Shown here: one piece after another, positions 25,197 to 32,386 of the stretch
Position numbering within the stretch: position 1 is the first letter of the stretch
Layout of the letters: each line of letters begins with the position of its first letter
Source: Nitrospira sp. UBA6493
Lineage (GTDB): Bacteria; Nitrospirota; Nitrospiria; Nitrospirales; Nitrospiraceae
NCBI GenBank assembly: GCA_002435325.1
Contig: DJMJ01000032.1
Location: 3,074-67,073 of the forward strand
Reading direction: 5' to 3'
Length of the DNA stretch: 64,000 nucleotides
Translations under genes and position numbers: made by a program
Notes under the pieces: generated by a model
What the model was told of the DNA's origin: nothing
What the model saw: the letters and a program-made list of their open reading frames with translations, nothing else
Databases searched by the model: none

Positions 25197-25931
25197 ATGA
25201 ACGAACGAGTCGCACTCATCACCGGCGGAGCCAAAGGCATCGGGCGGGGCATCGCCCTCGACCTGGCGGCGCAGCAGTGGAAGGTGGCCGTCTGCTATCG
25301 GACCAGCGAAGCCGAGGCGCAACAGACCGCGCTGGCCATCACGGAACGCGGCGGGAAAGCCCTGGCCATCCGCTGCGATGTGTCGGACCCGGCAGCGGCA
25401 CAGAGTCTGGTACAGCAGGTGGAGCAGCAGTGGGGACGCATCGATGTTCTCATCAACGGCGCCGGTCCCTATCACCGTGTAAACCTGTTCGAGGAAACGG
25501 TCGACGGCTGGAACGAGATGTTCGACGGCAATCTCCATTCCATTTTCTACCTGGCCAAAGCGGTCGCGCCGGGCATGAAAATCCGCAAGAGCGGAAGGAT
25601 CATCAACTTCAGCATGGCCAATGCGGATCAGATGATCTCCCAACCCGACGTCACGGCACACTACATCGCGAAAGCCGGCGTGCTGATCCTGACACGAACG
25701 CTCGCCAAGCTGCTCGCACCTCATGGCATCACCGTGAACGCGGTATCACCGGGCTTCATCGACTCCGGCAGCGCGCCGCCGGAAGAACTGGCCGGGATGA
25801 CCAAACGCATTCCCGCAGGCTATATTGGATCAGTCGACGACACAGTCGCAGCAGTGCGATACTTACTCAGCGAGGACGCCCGCTATGTGAACGGGGCGAA
25901 TATTCAGATCAGCGGGGCATGGGGGATATGA
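25197..25931 (+). CDS. Short-chain dehydrogenase/reductase
   Basis: 244 residues, classical SDR. TGGAKGIGRGIA is the cofactor loop, Arg-rich after beta-2 (CYRTSEAEA), which favours NADP. NGAGPYHR replaces the usual NNAG. Active-site Tyr and Lys are in HYIAKAG, and NAVSPGFIDSG closes the fold. The Ser-Tyr spacing is longer than standard. It could be an oxoacyl-ACP-type or pteridine-type reductase; the PTPS-folE operon in the same window makes the latter worth a test but is weak evidence. It starts 16 nt after the DUF2064 gene and ends at the left arm of the inverted repeat. Confidence 0.82.
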   Translation: MNERVALITGGAKGIGRGIALDLAAQQWKVAVCYRTSEAEAQQTALAITERGGKALAIRCDVSDPAAAQSLVQQVEQQWGRIDVLINGAGPYHRVNLFEETVDGWNEMFDGNLHSIFYLAKAVAPGMKIRKSGRIINFSMANADQMISQPDVTAHYIAKAGVLILTRTLAKLLAPHGITVNAVSPGFIDSGSAPPEELAGMTKRIPAGYIGSVDDTVAAVRYLLSEDARYVNGANIQISGAWGI

Positions 25932-25934
25932 GAG

Positions 25935-26053
25935 GCGAGGTAGGTGTGGAGCCCTCAGTTGCTCGCGCACCACGCACTCGGACTGATCGAAAGACAACAC
26001 CAAGGGCTGTGCTCGGTGCATGCGCGCAGTTGAGGGCTCCACACCCACCTCGC
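25935..26053. repeat. 119-bp element with long inverted terminal arms
   Basis: The left arm begins at 25935 (GCGAGGTAGGTGTGGAGCCC) and the right arm ends at 26053. About 23 of the outer 24 bases pair, then pairing becomes patchy towards a loop of about 50 bp. It starts within a few bases of the SDR stop and ends just before the ribosome-binding site of the next gene. No ORF inside is convincing. It could be a MITE-like remnant or a large terminator/attenuator hairpin; there is no T-run. No second copy is in the window. Confidence 0.75.
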
Positions 26054-26081
26054 TTGAGTGGAAAGAAGGCAAGAGGGATCT

Positions 26082-26486
26082 ATGAAAACCGATCAAGAAC
26101 GCGAACAGCACCGTCGATTCGTCCAGGCCCTACAGCATGAGCATCTGACTTGCGCCAAGCCTGGCTGCGGCGGACCGATGGATGTCGTCGATCTCACCAC
26201 CCATAGCGCCCGCGTGAAGACCTACGAAGCGACCTGCGAACGCTGTCAGGGTGTGGAACGGATTACCGGCAAGGAAGAGCATACGCCGTCCTGGGATGTC
26301 GCCTCGATCACGATGATGGCGGAGATGCATCTGCTCCACGACCAACCCACCTGCCCATTCGACGATACGCCGATCACGTTCATCTCGATGCCCAATCCCC
26401 GCCGCAAAGCCCGCTACCGGCTCTGCTGCTTCTACTGCGGTCGCCACACCGACATGAACTGGCCTCCGCCGGAAGCGAAGGGATAA
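26082..26486 (+). CDS. Hypothetical cysteine-rich (zinc-binding-like) protein
   Basis: 134 residues from ATG 26082 with AAGAGGG just before it; GTG 26058 is a less likely start. Cysteines come in pairs, CAKPGCGGPM, CERCQG and CCFYCGRH, plus a single CPFDD, suggesting one or two zinc-ribbon-like sites. There is no signal peptide or known enzymatic motif. The family is unknown to me. The gene stands alone between the inverted-repeat element and the convergent winged-helix gene. Confidence 0.7.
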   Translation: MKTDQEREQHRRFVQALQHEHLTCAKPGCGGPMDVVDLTTHSARVKTYEATCERCQGVERITGKEEHTPSWDVASITMMAEMHLLHDQPTCPFDDTPITFISMPNPRRKARYRLCCFYCGRHTDMNWPPPEAKG

Positions 26487-26511
26487 AGCCCCTGCATCCC
26501 AAAGCTCCACG

Positions 26512-27315
26512 TCATCTTGGCCCATTTCCTTTAAGGGCCCCTACTTGCCGACGAAGATGAAGCAGATACTCTTTCATCGGCACGAAAATTCTCGCAGCGC
26601 GTTGTTGCGACCCCACTTCCATTTCCCAAATCCAATTTTCATCAGGCGTTTCCCGGAATAACTCCACCATGGGCTTCTGATTATTCAACTGATAAGGAAC
26701 CTGCTCCTGAATTTCTTTCAAGATGGCATCGGACAACAGGCCTTTCCCCTTCAGCTTTTTAGCCAAATCGCTCGTCTTCCGACAGTCTCCGATCCGAAGA
26801 TCCAGCTTGGCGATCTCACGATCGAGCAACTGGCCCTGCCTCGCCGCAAGACTATTGAGATCGAGCAACTGGGCAATCTCCAGCTTCATCGTGCCGGGAA
26901 ACAGACTGCCTTCCTGCGCGATGAGCGCCTCAATCCTCGCGTGATAACTCTCCAGGAAATGATAGATGAAGAAGAACTCTTCGATAGGCCACCAGTGATT
27001 CCGATGGACCAGCCGCGCCAGACTTTCCATCAGCCCCACTCGCGTGAGCCGATACCGGGGCTGCTTGTGATCTCCGGCCTGCTTCGCCAACCCTTCATTC
27101 ACAAGCACGGCCAGGTATCTCGCGATCTGCGTATTCTCGACTGCAAGGCTCGGCCCCTCCATGGCGGACTCCAGCCAGTTTGAAAAGAGCTCAATGAGAA
27201 ACCGCAGATCCTTCTGCCGGAATCCCTGAGCCGCAAACCGCGCATGCGCGCCGATGGCGGCTGCATCAAAGAGCGCGCGATGCCGCCCCAGATGTGTTTT
27301 TTTCGCCTTTTTCAT
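26512..27315 (-). CDS. Winged-helix-like regulator candidate
   Basis: 267 residues from ATG 27315 (MKKAKKTHLGRH). The first half reads as a winged-helix: FLIELFSNWLES, ENTQIARYLAVLVNEGLAKQ (recognition helix) and PRYRLTRVGLMESL. The middle is coiled-coil-like (LLDREIAKLDLRIGDC), and the C-terminus is helical. Domain assignment is by pattern only. It is divergent from pspA, and two matching palindromes lie in the shared region, one 17 bp before its own start, as an autoregulated repressor would have. Longer start 27345 would place the operator inside the gene and is disfavoured. Confidence 0.6.
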   Translation of the reverse strand: MKKAKKTHLGRHRALFDAAAIGAHARFAAQGFRQKDLRFLIELFSNWLESAMEGPSLAVENTQIARYLAVLVNEGLAKQAGDHKQPRYRLTRVGLMESLARLVHRNHWWPIEEFFFIYHFLESYHARIEALIAQEGSLFPGTMKLEIAQLLDLNSLAARQGQLLDREIAKLDLRIGDCRKTSDLAKKLKGKGLLSDAILKEIQEQVPYQLNNQKPMVELFRETPDENWIWEMEVGSQQRAARIFVPMKEYLLHLRRQVGALKGNGPR

Positions 27316-27331
27316 CGTGCCATCCTCAATA

Positions 27332-27345
27332 AATGACGGTGTCAC
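27332..27345. promoter_or_regulatory. Operator-like palindrome 1
   Basis: AATGACGGTGTCAC, with core TGAC-GGT-GTCA. It is nearly the same as 27418-27431 and sits 17 bp upstream of the winged-helix gene's ATG. Confidence 0.5.
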
Positions 27346-27417
27346 AAGATTATCACCCTCGCTATTGCTTGAAAATTAAGATTGCTATTGCTGATAGCCC
27401 CACATCACCCGCCAAAG

Positions 27418-27431
27418 AATGACACTGTCAT
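27418..27431. promoter_or_regulatory. Operator-like palindrome 2
   Basis: AATGACACTGTCAT, a perfect TGACA-C-TGTCA dyad, 86 bp centre to centre from palindrome 1 (about eight helical turns) and 76 bp before pspA. The AT-rich stretch between them also has the direct repeat GCTATTGCT (27361 and 27384). Binding by the adjacent winged-helix protein is inferred. Confidence 0.5.
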
Positions 27432-27506
27432 AAACTCATCCCCCAACACTGCCTGCCTTTTGGCTAGACTCAGTCCAGACAGTCGCTTATTCACCAGGAG
27501 GTTCCC

Positions 27507-28157
27507 ATGCGCATCTTCAAACGCATCAACGCCACCATCCAATCCAACTTCAACTTGTTCCTGGACCAAATCGAGAATCACGAAGCGCTGGTCACGGAGG
27601 CCATGCACGAGGTGAAAGCCGCATCGGCTCAAGCTACCGCGCGACTTGCCCGCCTTCAGCAGGATGAGGACAAACTGGCAGCCCGACTGGCAGAGCTCCG
27701 AAAGGATGCTGTGCAATGGAAGGACCGGGCCCTCAAGGCCGGCACCCAGGATGAAGCCCGCGCACTCGAATGCATCCGTCGGATGACACGGGCCAAGGAA
27801 GAGGCGGCATCGACCGAATCTCAATTGACAAAAGCGCAAGAACTACGCGCCAGGCTGGTCGAGGACCTTCGCGGGATTCAATCCAGGCTGGACGAGTTAC
27901 AGCGAAAGAAACACACCCTGGCGACCAGACAGTTCAGGGCGGAGGCGATGAAAGCCATTCAATCAGACGGCACGACCGCGCTGGATGAAATCACCGGCAT
28001 ATTCGACCGGTGGGAGACCCGCGTGTCGGAAGCCGAAGGATATGTGGCAGATCCCGCTCTGCTGACCGACGATTTCGAACTCGCCTACAAGCAGAAGGAG
28101 GACGACGAAGGACTTCGCGCCACCTTGCTGGAGTTGATGGCCGAAGCAAAACACTAA
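27507..28157 (+). CDS. pspA: PspA/IM30 (ESCRT-III-like) membrane stress protein
   Basis: 216 residues, nearly all coiled coil. The N-terminus MRIFKRINATIQSNFNLFLD is the amphipathic helix typical of PspA/Vipp1. Heptad helices run to about 150, then a linker and a short C-terminal helix. These proteins polymerise on the inner membrane and stabilise it. CAGGAGG precedes ATG 27507. There is no PspF/PspBC nearby; instead a large membrane protein follows 31 nt on, and a winged-helix gene is divergent. Some PspA signature positions are weak, so PspA-family is the safe call. Confidence 0.85.
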   Translation: MRIFKRINATIQSNFNLFLDQIENHEALVTEAMHEVKAASAQATARLARLQQDEDKLAARLAELRKDAVQWKDRALKAGTQDEARALECIRRMTRAKEEAASTESQLTKAQELRARLVEDLRGIQSRLDELQRKKHTLATRQFRAEAMKAIQSDGTTALDEITGIFDRWETRVSEAEGYVADPALLTDDFELAYKQKEDDEGLRATLLELMAEAKH

Positions 28158-28188
28158 CCAAACCTCGCCGGACAAAGGAGGACCCATC

Positions 28189-29463
28189 ATGGAACGCTGG
28201 ATGGATATTCAGAAACTCGGGCAACTGCTGCGCTGGATGGGCTCACTACTGCTGTTGGGAGCCAGCGCGAGTTTCATGCTGGAAGGATGGCAGGACTTCG
28301 GATCGGAGGTCCGGTACTTCTTGTTTCTGGGATATCTGTTAGGCCTGGCCGGGCTCGGCATCCTCCTCGGCTCACGCGTGAAGGAGGACAAGGGAGCCAG
28401 AACGCTCTTAGGCCTGGCCGTGGCCGGCATCGCAGCCCAATGCTCGCAACTCGGCGCGATGATCCACTCGATGGTGTCAGCCGACAACGGAATGTTGCCC
28501 GGTGCGCTGCTTTATGACGCCGCAGGCTGGAGCCAAATCGCGCTGAACGGAACCGCGACGTTCCTTCTCCTCGGCCCCGTGGCCTTTCTGGGGTTTTCAG
28601 CCTTGAATCGGCCACAGGCTCGTCTGCTCACCGGCGCCTATCTGCTGGCGTGCAGCGGCCTGCTGATCCCAGTCCGGCACGGATTGCCGGTGACGGCGGT
28701 CTTGGTCGCCGTCGCCATGTTGGCGCTTTGGATCGACTCCCGCTTCATCGCCGGAACGACGGTGGGCGGAACCGGAGAAGGGATCATCGGCCGCCTGCTG
28801 CTTCTGCTACCGGCCGGCATCGTGGCGGCTCGAACGGCGTTCTATCCGCAAAGCGACCTGTTTGTCGGGGTGACCAGCATGCTCATCGGAGCCCTATTCT
28901 TCGAAATGCTCCCCCGTTTTGTGAAGGAGGAGCCGGAGAAGACCCGCATCCAGGCATTCAGCACGGCCCCGATAGCACTTGGCTGGTGCGTCATTGCCTT
29001 CCAGTACCTTCCCACCGTCTTCACCAACCAGGCTGCGGCCCCGTTGATGACGCTGTTACCCTTCAGCGCCTTATTGACCGTACTGTCGCTCCGTTCATTG
29101 GGCGGCGGTGCGTGCTACCGGAAAGCCGCCTCGCTGTTGACTCTGATCTCCCTACTGTCTCAACTTGGCACGCAGGCTACGCTACTGTCTTCTTTCCTCT
29201 GCGTAGCGCTGTCCACCGTCATGGTGGTGGCAGGGTTCCACTACCAGGAACGCGTACTCTTCTCCACCGGAGTGGTGGGGTTGATCTTCGGCATGGGCTA
29301 TCATCTCCGGTTTGCCATCCAGTTGTATGCTCACAGTCCCTGGGCATTCCTCGCGGCAACTGGAATTCTGGTCTTGCTCTCCGCCTCTTATCTAGAAAAG
29401 CATGCGACCCACATGTATGGCCGGTTGGTGTTACTCAAAGAGGAGATGAAAGCCTGGCAATAA
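28189..29463 (+). CDS. Polytopic membrane protein (about 12 helices), partner of pspA
   Basis: 424 residues with around twelve hydrophobic segments separated by short loops. The first is WMGSLLLLGASASFMLEGW; later ones include FLFLGYLLGLAGLGILLG and LLLLLPAGIVAARTAF. There are no transporter signature motifs that I recognise. The layout is a little like DUF2157/DUF4401-type membrane proteins. AAAGGAGGACCCATC precedes ATG 28189. It is 31 nt after pspA, so the two form an operon. Role unknown; it may be the membrane component sensed or protected by the PspA protein. Confidence 0.8.
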   Translation: MERWMDIQKLGQLLRWMGSLLLLGASASFMLEGWQDFGSEVRYFLFLGYLLGLAGLGILLGSRVKEDKGARTLLGLAVAGIAAQCSQLGAMIHSMVSADNGMLPGALLYDAAGWSQIALNGTATFLLLGPVAFLGFSALNRPQARLLTGAYLLACSGLLIPVRHGLPVTAVLVAVAMLALWIDSRFIAGTTVGGTGEGIIGRLLLLLPAGIVAARTAFYPQSDLFVGVTSMLIGALFFEMLPRFVKEEPEKTRIQAFSTAPIALGWCVIAFQYLPTVFTNQAAAPLMTLLPFSALLTVLSLRSLGGGACYRKAASLLTLISLLSQLGTQATLLSSFLCVALSTVMVVAGFHYQERVLFSTGVVGLIFGMGYHLRFAIQLYAHSPWAFLAATGILVLLSASYLEKHATHMYGRLVLLKEEMKAWQ

Positions 29464-29488
29464 GCCTCTCGCGAGGCCATTGTCGGTT

Positions 29489-29535
29489 CAAGATAAAAGA
29501 AAACCGGCGGGCACTCGATACGTGACCCGCCGGTT
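29489..29535 (-). terminator. Terminator for grxD (possibly bidirectional)
   Basis: AACCGGCGGG (29502-29511) pairs with CCCGCCGGTT (29526-29535), a perfect 10-bp stem. On the minus strand it is followed by TTTCTTTTATCTT, a good U-tract. It lies 35 bp past the glutaredoxin stop and could also end the plus-strand pspA operon. Confidence 0.85.
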
Positions 29536-29569
29536 CCTTGTCTCTCGCGGTGCTGGTATTGTCGTAGAC

Positions 29570-29893
29570 TTACTTCCCGAATGCCTTTTTCAGCAGCGGC
29601 TCGATCTCACCCTTCGCCGCCATCGGATCGAGAATATCGGTGTCTCCGTAGAAGGTGCCATCGATAAAGACTTTAGGCAGTGTCGGCCACTTGGTGATCT
29701 TCGTGAGGGTTTCCCGCTTGGTGGGCTGGGACAGCACGTCGATCACTTCGTAGGGATACCCGTACTTATCGAAAAACTGCATGGTTTCGCGGGTAAACCC
29801 GCACATCGGCATCTGCTTGGTCCCCTTGCCATAGATCAGGATCTTATGAGCTTTCACTTCCTGCTGAATTTCATCTTCGATTGGGTCTGCCAT
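29570..29893 (-). CDS. grxD: Monothiol glutaredoxin (Grx4 family)
   Basis: 107 residues. The active site is MCGFT, a Thr variant of the CGFS that defines monothiol glutaredoxins; the Cys and Gly-Phe needed for [2Fe-2S] binding are kept. WPTLPKVFIDG holds the cis-Pro/glutathione site, and GGCSDI is replaced by YGDTDIL. These proteins bind Fe-S clusters with BolA partners. AAGGAGGCCGACG precedes the ATG. It is 35 bp after bolA on the same strand, so the two form one operon, followed by a strong terminator. Confidence 0.92.
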   Translation of the reverse strand: MADPIEDEIQQEVKAHKILIYGKGTKQMPMCGFTRETMQFFDKYGYPYEVIDVLSQPTKRETLTKITKWPTLPKVFIDGTFYGDTDILDPMAAKGEIEPLLKKAFGK

Positions 29894-29928
29894 CGTCGGC
29901 CTCCTTTGTATCGATCGCCTATTTGCGC

Positions 29929-30168
29929 CTACTTTTCGTCGTTGGTCCGCGCCGTCAACTCCAACGCGTGGATCCGTCCGTCTTTCATGGGAACGTCCAA
30001 CGCCTCATAGATCAGCCGATGCCGGTCCAGTAGATTCTTCCCTCGGAATACGTCAGAAACCACCACCACCTTGAGGTGATCCATGGTACCGGTCCGATCC
30101 GTGACCGTCACGACCGCATCCGGCATGCTCTTGTGAATATAGTCCGTCAACACTGCTGATGTAATCAT
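29929..30168 (-). CDS. bolA: BolA-family protein
   Basis: 79 residues. It has the class-II KH-like BolA fold, with the signature VSDVFRGKNLLDRHRLIYEA and the conserved His in IHAL. BolA and monothiol glutaredoxins form [2Fe-2S] heterodimers that steer Fe-S and redox control; the glutaredoxin follows in the same operon. The start ATG 30168 has the ribosome-binding site GGAGG five bases upstream, but this site is the 3' arm of an 8-bp hairpin (see 30174-30193), so translation may be controlled. Confidence 0.92.
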   Translation of the reverse strand: MITSAVLTDYIHKSMPDAVVTVTDRTGTMDHLKVVVVSDVFRGKNLLDRHRLIYEALDVPMKDGRIHALELTARTNDEK

Positions 30169-30173
30169 TCACT

Positions 30174-30193
30174 CCTCCGTTTCCCAACGGAGG
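30174..30193 (-). promoter_or_regulatory. Hairpin that sequesters the bolA ribosome-binding site
   Basis: On the minus strand CCTCCGTT, loop GGGA, AACGGAGG form a perfect 8-bp stem. The final GGAGG is the Shine-Dalgarno sequence, five bases before the bolA ATG. Sequestration is seen directly in the sequence; regulation by temperature, ligand or protein is inference. Confidence 0.6.
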
Positions 30194-30490
30194 ATACCTT
30201 AGCCTAAACGGGAAACGCAATTCGCCTATGATGACGCCCGATGGCCTGTATGCCCGTCAATTGCTGCGCAGGCAACCCGTCTCCGGCAGAAGAAATCGAA
30301 TCCTTTTTCATCCACCCTGAATGAGTTTAGATACGGGCTCTAGCGGCAGCCTCTCAGCTCGCGAGACAAACACCAGCCAATAACGGCTCCATTCTCATGA
30401 AGTTCATCGCACAGCACGACTCTCATGCCTTCGGCATAGTCTTTGCGCCCCTCCCGCGTATCAACATAAATACGTAGGATGGAGATCGTG
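30194..30490. other. Intergenic region upstream of bolA, no gene seen
   Basis: About 300 bp. It must hold the bolA-grxD promoter (reading leftwards). I see no convincing ORF: the 72-codon minus frame at 30340-30558 lacks a ribosome-binding site and family features. AT-rich patches occur near 30295-30340 and 30460-30480. Confidence 0.4.
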
Positions 30491-30565
30491 ATGTATCTCT
30501 TAATGCTACTCTGGACAGCCGTGCTGCTGATCGCCGGCATCGCCTTCCTTCGCCGCATGTGGTGA
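30491..30565 (+). CDS. Candidate 24-residue single-span membrane peptide
   Basis: ATG 30491 is preceded by GGATGGAGATCGTG (GGAG six bases away). It encodes MYLLMLLWTAVLLIAGIAFL, then RRMW and stop: one membrane span with a positively charged end, as in many bacterial small membrane proteins. There are no codons or context to prove expression. It stands alone between bolA and the receiver gene. Confidence 0.4.
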   Translation: MYLLMLLWTAVLLIAGIAFLRRMW

Positions 30566-30754
30566 TCGCACCTTGGTAGTAACGTCCACTTTCATCCTCA
30601 GATGGTGCATCTCAGCCAACGGTGGTGGTCGCTTTCAACCAACTCTACCATTACGCTTCCTTCTCGCATTACAAAATCATTCAATACCAAGGCCTTTTGG
30701 TCGCACACTACGAGGCATCAAGCTTGCTCTAACAGGAAAGCAAGAGAGGCCACC

Positions 30755-30820
30755 ATGAATCGACCCACTTCAACATGTTCCTTTATCCATGACCAAGGAG
30801 GCTGCCATGAAGGAGTTTAA
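30755..30820 (+). CDS. Candidate 21-residue leader peptide overlapping the receiver start
   Basis: ATG 30755 follows AAGAGAGGCCACC. The ORF (MNRPTSTCSFIHDQGGCHEG, then V and stop) ends 14 nt inside the receiver gene in another frame. Ribosomes finishing it would cross the receiver's own AAGGAGG and ATG, so translational coupling is possible. It may equally be chance. Confidence 0.25.
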   Translation: MNRPTSTCSFIHDQGGCHEGV

Positions 30821-31241
30821 ATCTGGGTTCTTTGTCGGGGAGGAAAGCTGCAACGGGCGTGTCCTCGTCGTGGATGACGAAGCGGATATCCGCAAAGTTG
30901 TCCGCATGACGTTGCAGAAAGCCGGCTATGAGGTCTTGGAAGCGGAGAATGGAGAAAAAGCCATCGAGACGATCAACAGCGGCGAAAACCGTCTGCTGCT
31001 GGATGTGATGATCTGTGACATCCGCATGCCGAAGGTCAATGGCATCGAGGCCATCGCCTATTTCCGTCAGAACTATCCGCGCGTGCCGTTGATCGTGCTG
31101 ACCGGCTTCCCCGATACGGACATGGCCACTTCACTGCTGCGGCAGGGCGTGGTCGATTACCTCGTGAAACCGGTCGAGGGCGAGAAGCTCAAAGCATCCG
31201 TCGCCCGAGCCATGGAACAACGGAAACTCGCGCCGCTATGA
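30807..31241 (+). CDS. Stand-alone response-regulator receiver
   Basis: 144 codons less 6: 138 residues from ATG 30807 (AAGGAGG seven bases before). It is a single receiver domain: VLVVDDEADIRK acidic pair, phospho-Asp in VMICDIRMPKVNG, Thr in IVLTGFP, and Lys in YLVKPVEG. No DNA-binding or enzymatic output follows. It is the first gene of a four-gene signalling locus and is separated from the first kinase by a GC-rich hairpin, so it may be made in excess of the kinases. Confidence 0.92.
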   Translation: MKEFKSGFFVGEESCNGRVLVVDDEADIRKVVRMTLQKAGYEVLEAENGEKAIETINSGENRLLLDVMICDIRMPKVNGIEAIAYFRQNYPRVPLIVLTGFPDTDMATSLLRQGVVDYLVKPVEGEKLKASVARAMEQRKLAPL

Positions 31242-31272
31242 AATCTTCTGTCCCGCATCGTCCTAACCGCGA

Positions 31273-31313
31273 CCGAAGGGGGAGGCCCGATCCTCCGGCC
31301 TCCCCCGTTTCGG
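31273..31313 (+). terminator. Hairpin between receiver and kinase genes
   Basis: GGGGGAGGCC pairs with GGCCTCCCCC around CGATCCTCC. The stem can extend to CCGAA/TTCGG with a small bulge. The T-tract is only GTTT, so it may be a partial terminator or an mRNA-processing site that lowers kinase expression. It argues against the long kinase start at 31238. Confidence 0.5.
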
Positions 31314-31336
31314 CGCACAAAGACTCGACTCGTCCT

Positions 31337-32386
31337 ATGAACACCTCACGTCCAGTGTCTGCCGCGCCCACCAGAGTCGCCATCATCGGGGCAGGCCGTG
31401 GCGGAACTGCCCTGCTCGACCTGCTGCACCAAATTTCTGCCATCGACATTATCGGCATCCACGATCGAGATCCGAGCGCACCCGGTCTCCAGCGCGCGCG
31501 CGACCTTCATATCCCCGTGGTCGATCAGATCGACGACCTCTTCCGCAACCGTCATACCCAACTCGTTATGGACGTGACCGGAGACCCCGCGATGGATCAA
31601 CAGCTCCACCGGGAAATCCGTCCCGGAGTCGATATCCTCAGCGGATCGGCCTCCCGCGTCGTCTGGGAACTGGTACGGCACGAATCCGCCCTCCAAGCTG
31701 AACTCCTCCACGCTGAAAAACTCGCGGGAATCGGATCCTTTGCCGCCGGCATCACCCACGACATCAATAATCCTTTGCAACTCATCCTAGGCCTGGCTGA
31801 AAACCTGGCAGAAGAAACGGATCTTCACAACGTCCATGAGCAAGCACGAGAAATCGTGGATGCCGTCAAGCGAACGACGGCGATCTGCCGCGATCTCACC
31901 TCGTACGCCCGACGATCCGCCACCCATCAGCAGAGCCTGGTGGACATCAACTCGAAACTCGACGATGCCCTCAGGATCGCCCGCTACGCCGTCGGCTTTC
32001 AAGACATCACGATCATCAAGCGCTACGCACCGGAGGCCACCCTCAAGGGAAATCCCGACGAGCTCCTGCACGTGTTCGTCAATCTCATCACCAACGCCGT
32101 TCAGGCCATGGAGCACGGCGGCACACTGACCCTGCGCACCACGGCCGAGGAAACCGCCGTATCCGTGCATGTGTCGGACACGGGCTGCGGCATTCCCCCT
32201 GAGTTGCTCAATGAAATCTTCGAGCCCTTCTTTACGACCAAGCCGCCGGGAAAAGGCACCGGCTTGGGCCTGTATAATATCAAGCACGTGATCCATCAGC
32301 TGCACGGCACCATCACGGTAAACAGCGAGGTCGGCAGCGGCAGCACCTTCACCATCACCTTGCCCCGCGCCAGCGTGACCCTATGA
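31337..32386 (+). CDS. Histidine kinase with N-terminal Rossmann (NAD-binding-like) domain
   Basis: 349 residues from ATG 31337. Residues 12-110 look like a dinucleotide-binding fold: RVAIIGAGRGGTALLDLL (GxGxxG), an acidic residue after beta-2 (GIHDRDPSA), and later VMDVTGDPAMDQQL and DILSGSASRVVWEL, as in dehydrogenase N-domains. HisKA follows, with His141 in ITHDINNPLQ. Then HATPase with DTGCGIPPE and GKGTGLGLYN. There are no membrane helices, so it is cytosolic. It could sense NAD(H) or a metabolite. Its stop overlaps the next kinase by ATGA. The longer 31238 start would read through a hairpin. Confidence 0.85.
   Translation: MNTSRPVSAAPTRVAIIGAGRGGTALLDLLHQISAIDIIGIHDRDPSAPGLQRARDLHIPVVDQIDDLFRNRHTQLVMDVTGDPAMDQQLHREIRPGVDILSGSASRVVWELVRHESALQAELLHAEKLAGIGSFAAGITHDINNPLQLILGLAENLAEETDLHNVHEQAREIVDAVKRTTAICRDLTSYARRSATHQQSLVDINSKLDDALRIARYAVGFQDITIIKRYAPEATLKGNPDELLHVFVNLITNAVQAMEHGGTLTLRTTAEETAVSVHVSDTGCGIPPELLNEIFEPFFTTKPPGKGTGLGLYNIKHVIHQLHGTITVNSEVGSGSTFTITLPRASVTL

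Noticed and set aside
30340..30558. Minus-strand 72-codon frame upstream of bolA
   Set aside because: No ribosome-binding site, no known features; overlaps the better-supported 24-residue frame.
31238..31336. Upstream extension of the Rossmann-domain kinase
   Set aside because: It overlaps the receiver stop, reads through a strong hairpin and encodes low-complexity Arg/Pro text with no fold; ATG 31337 is preferred.
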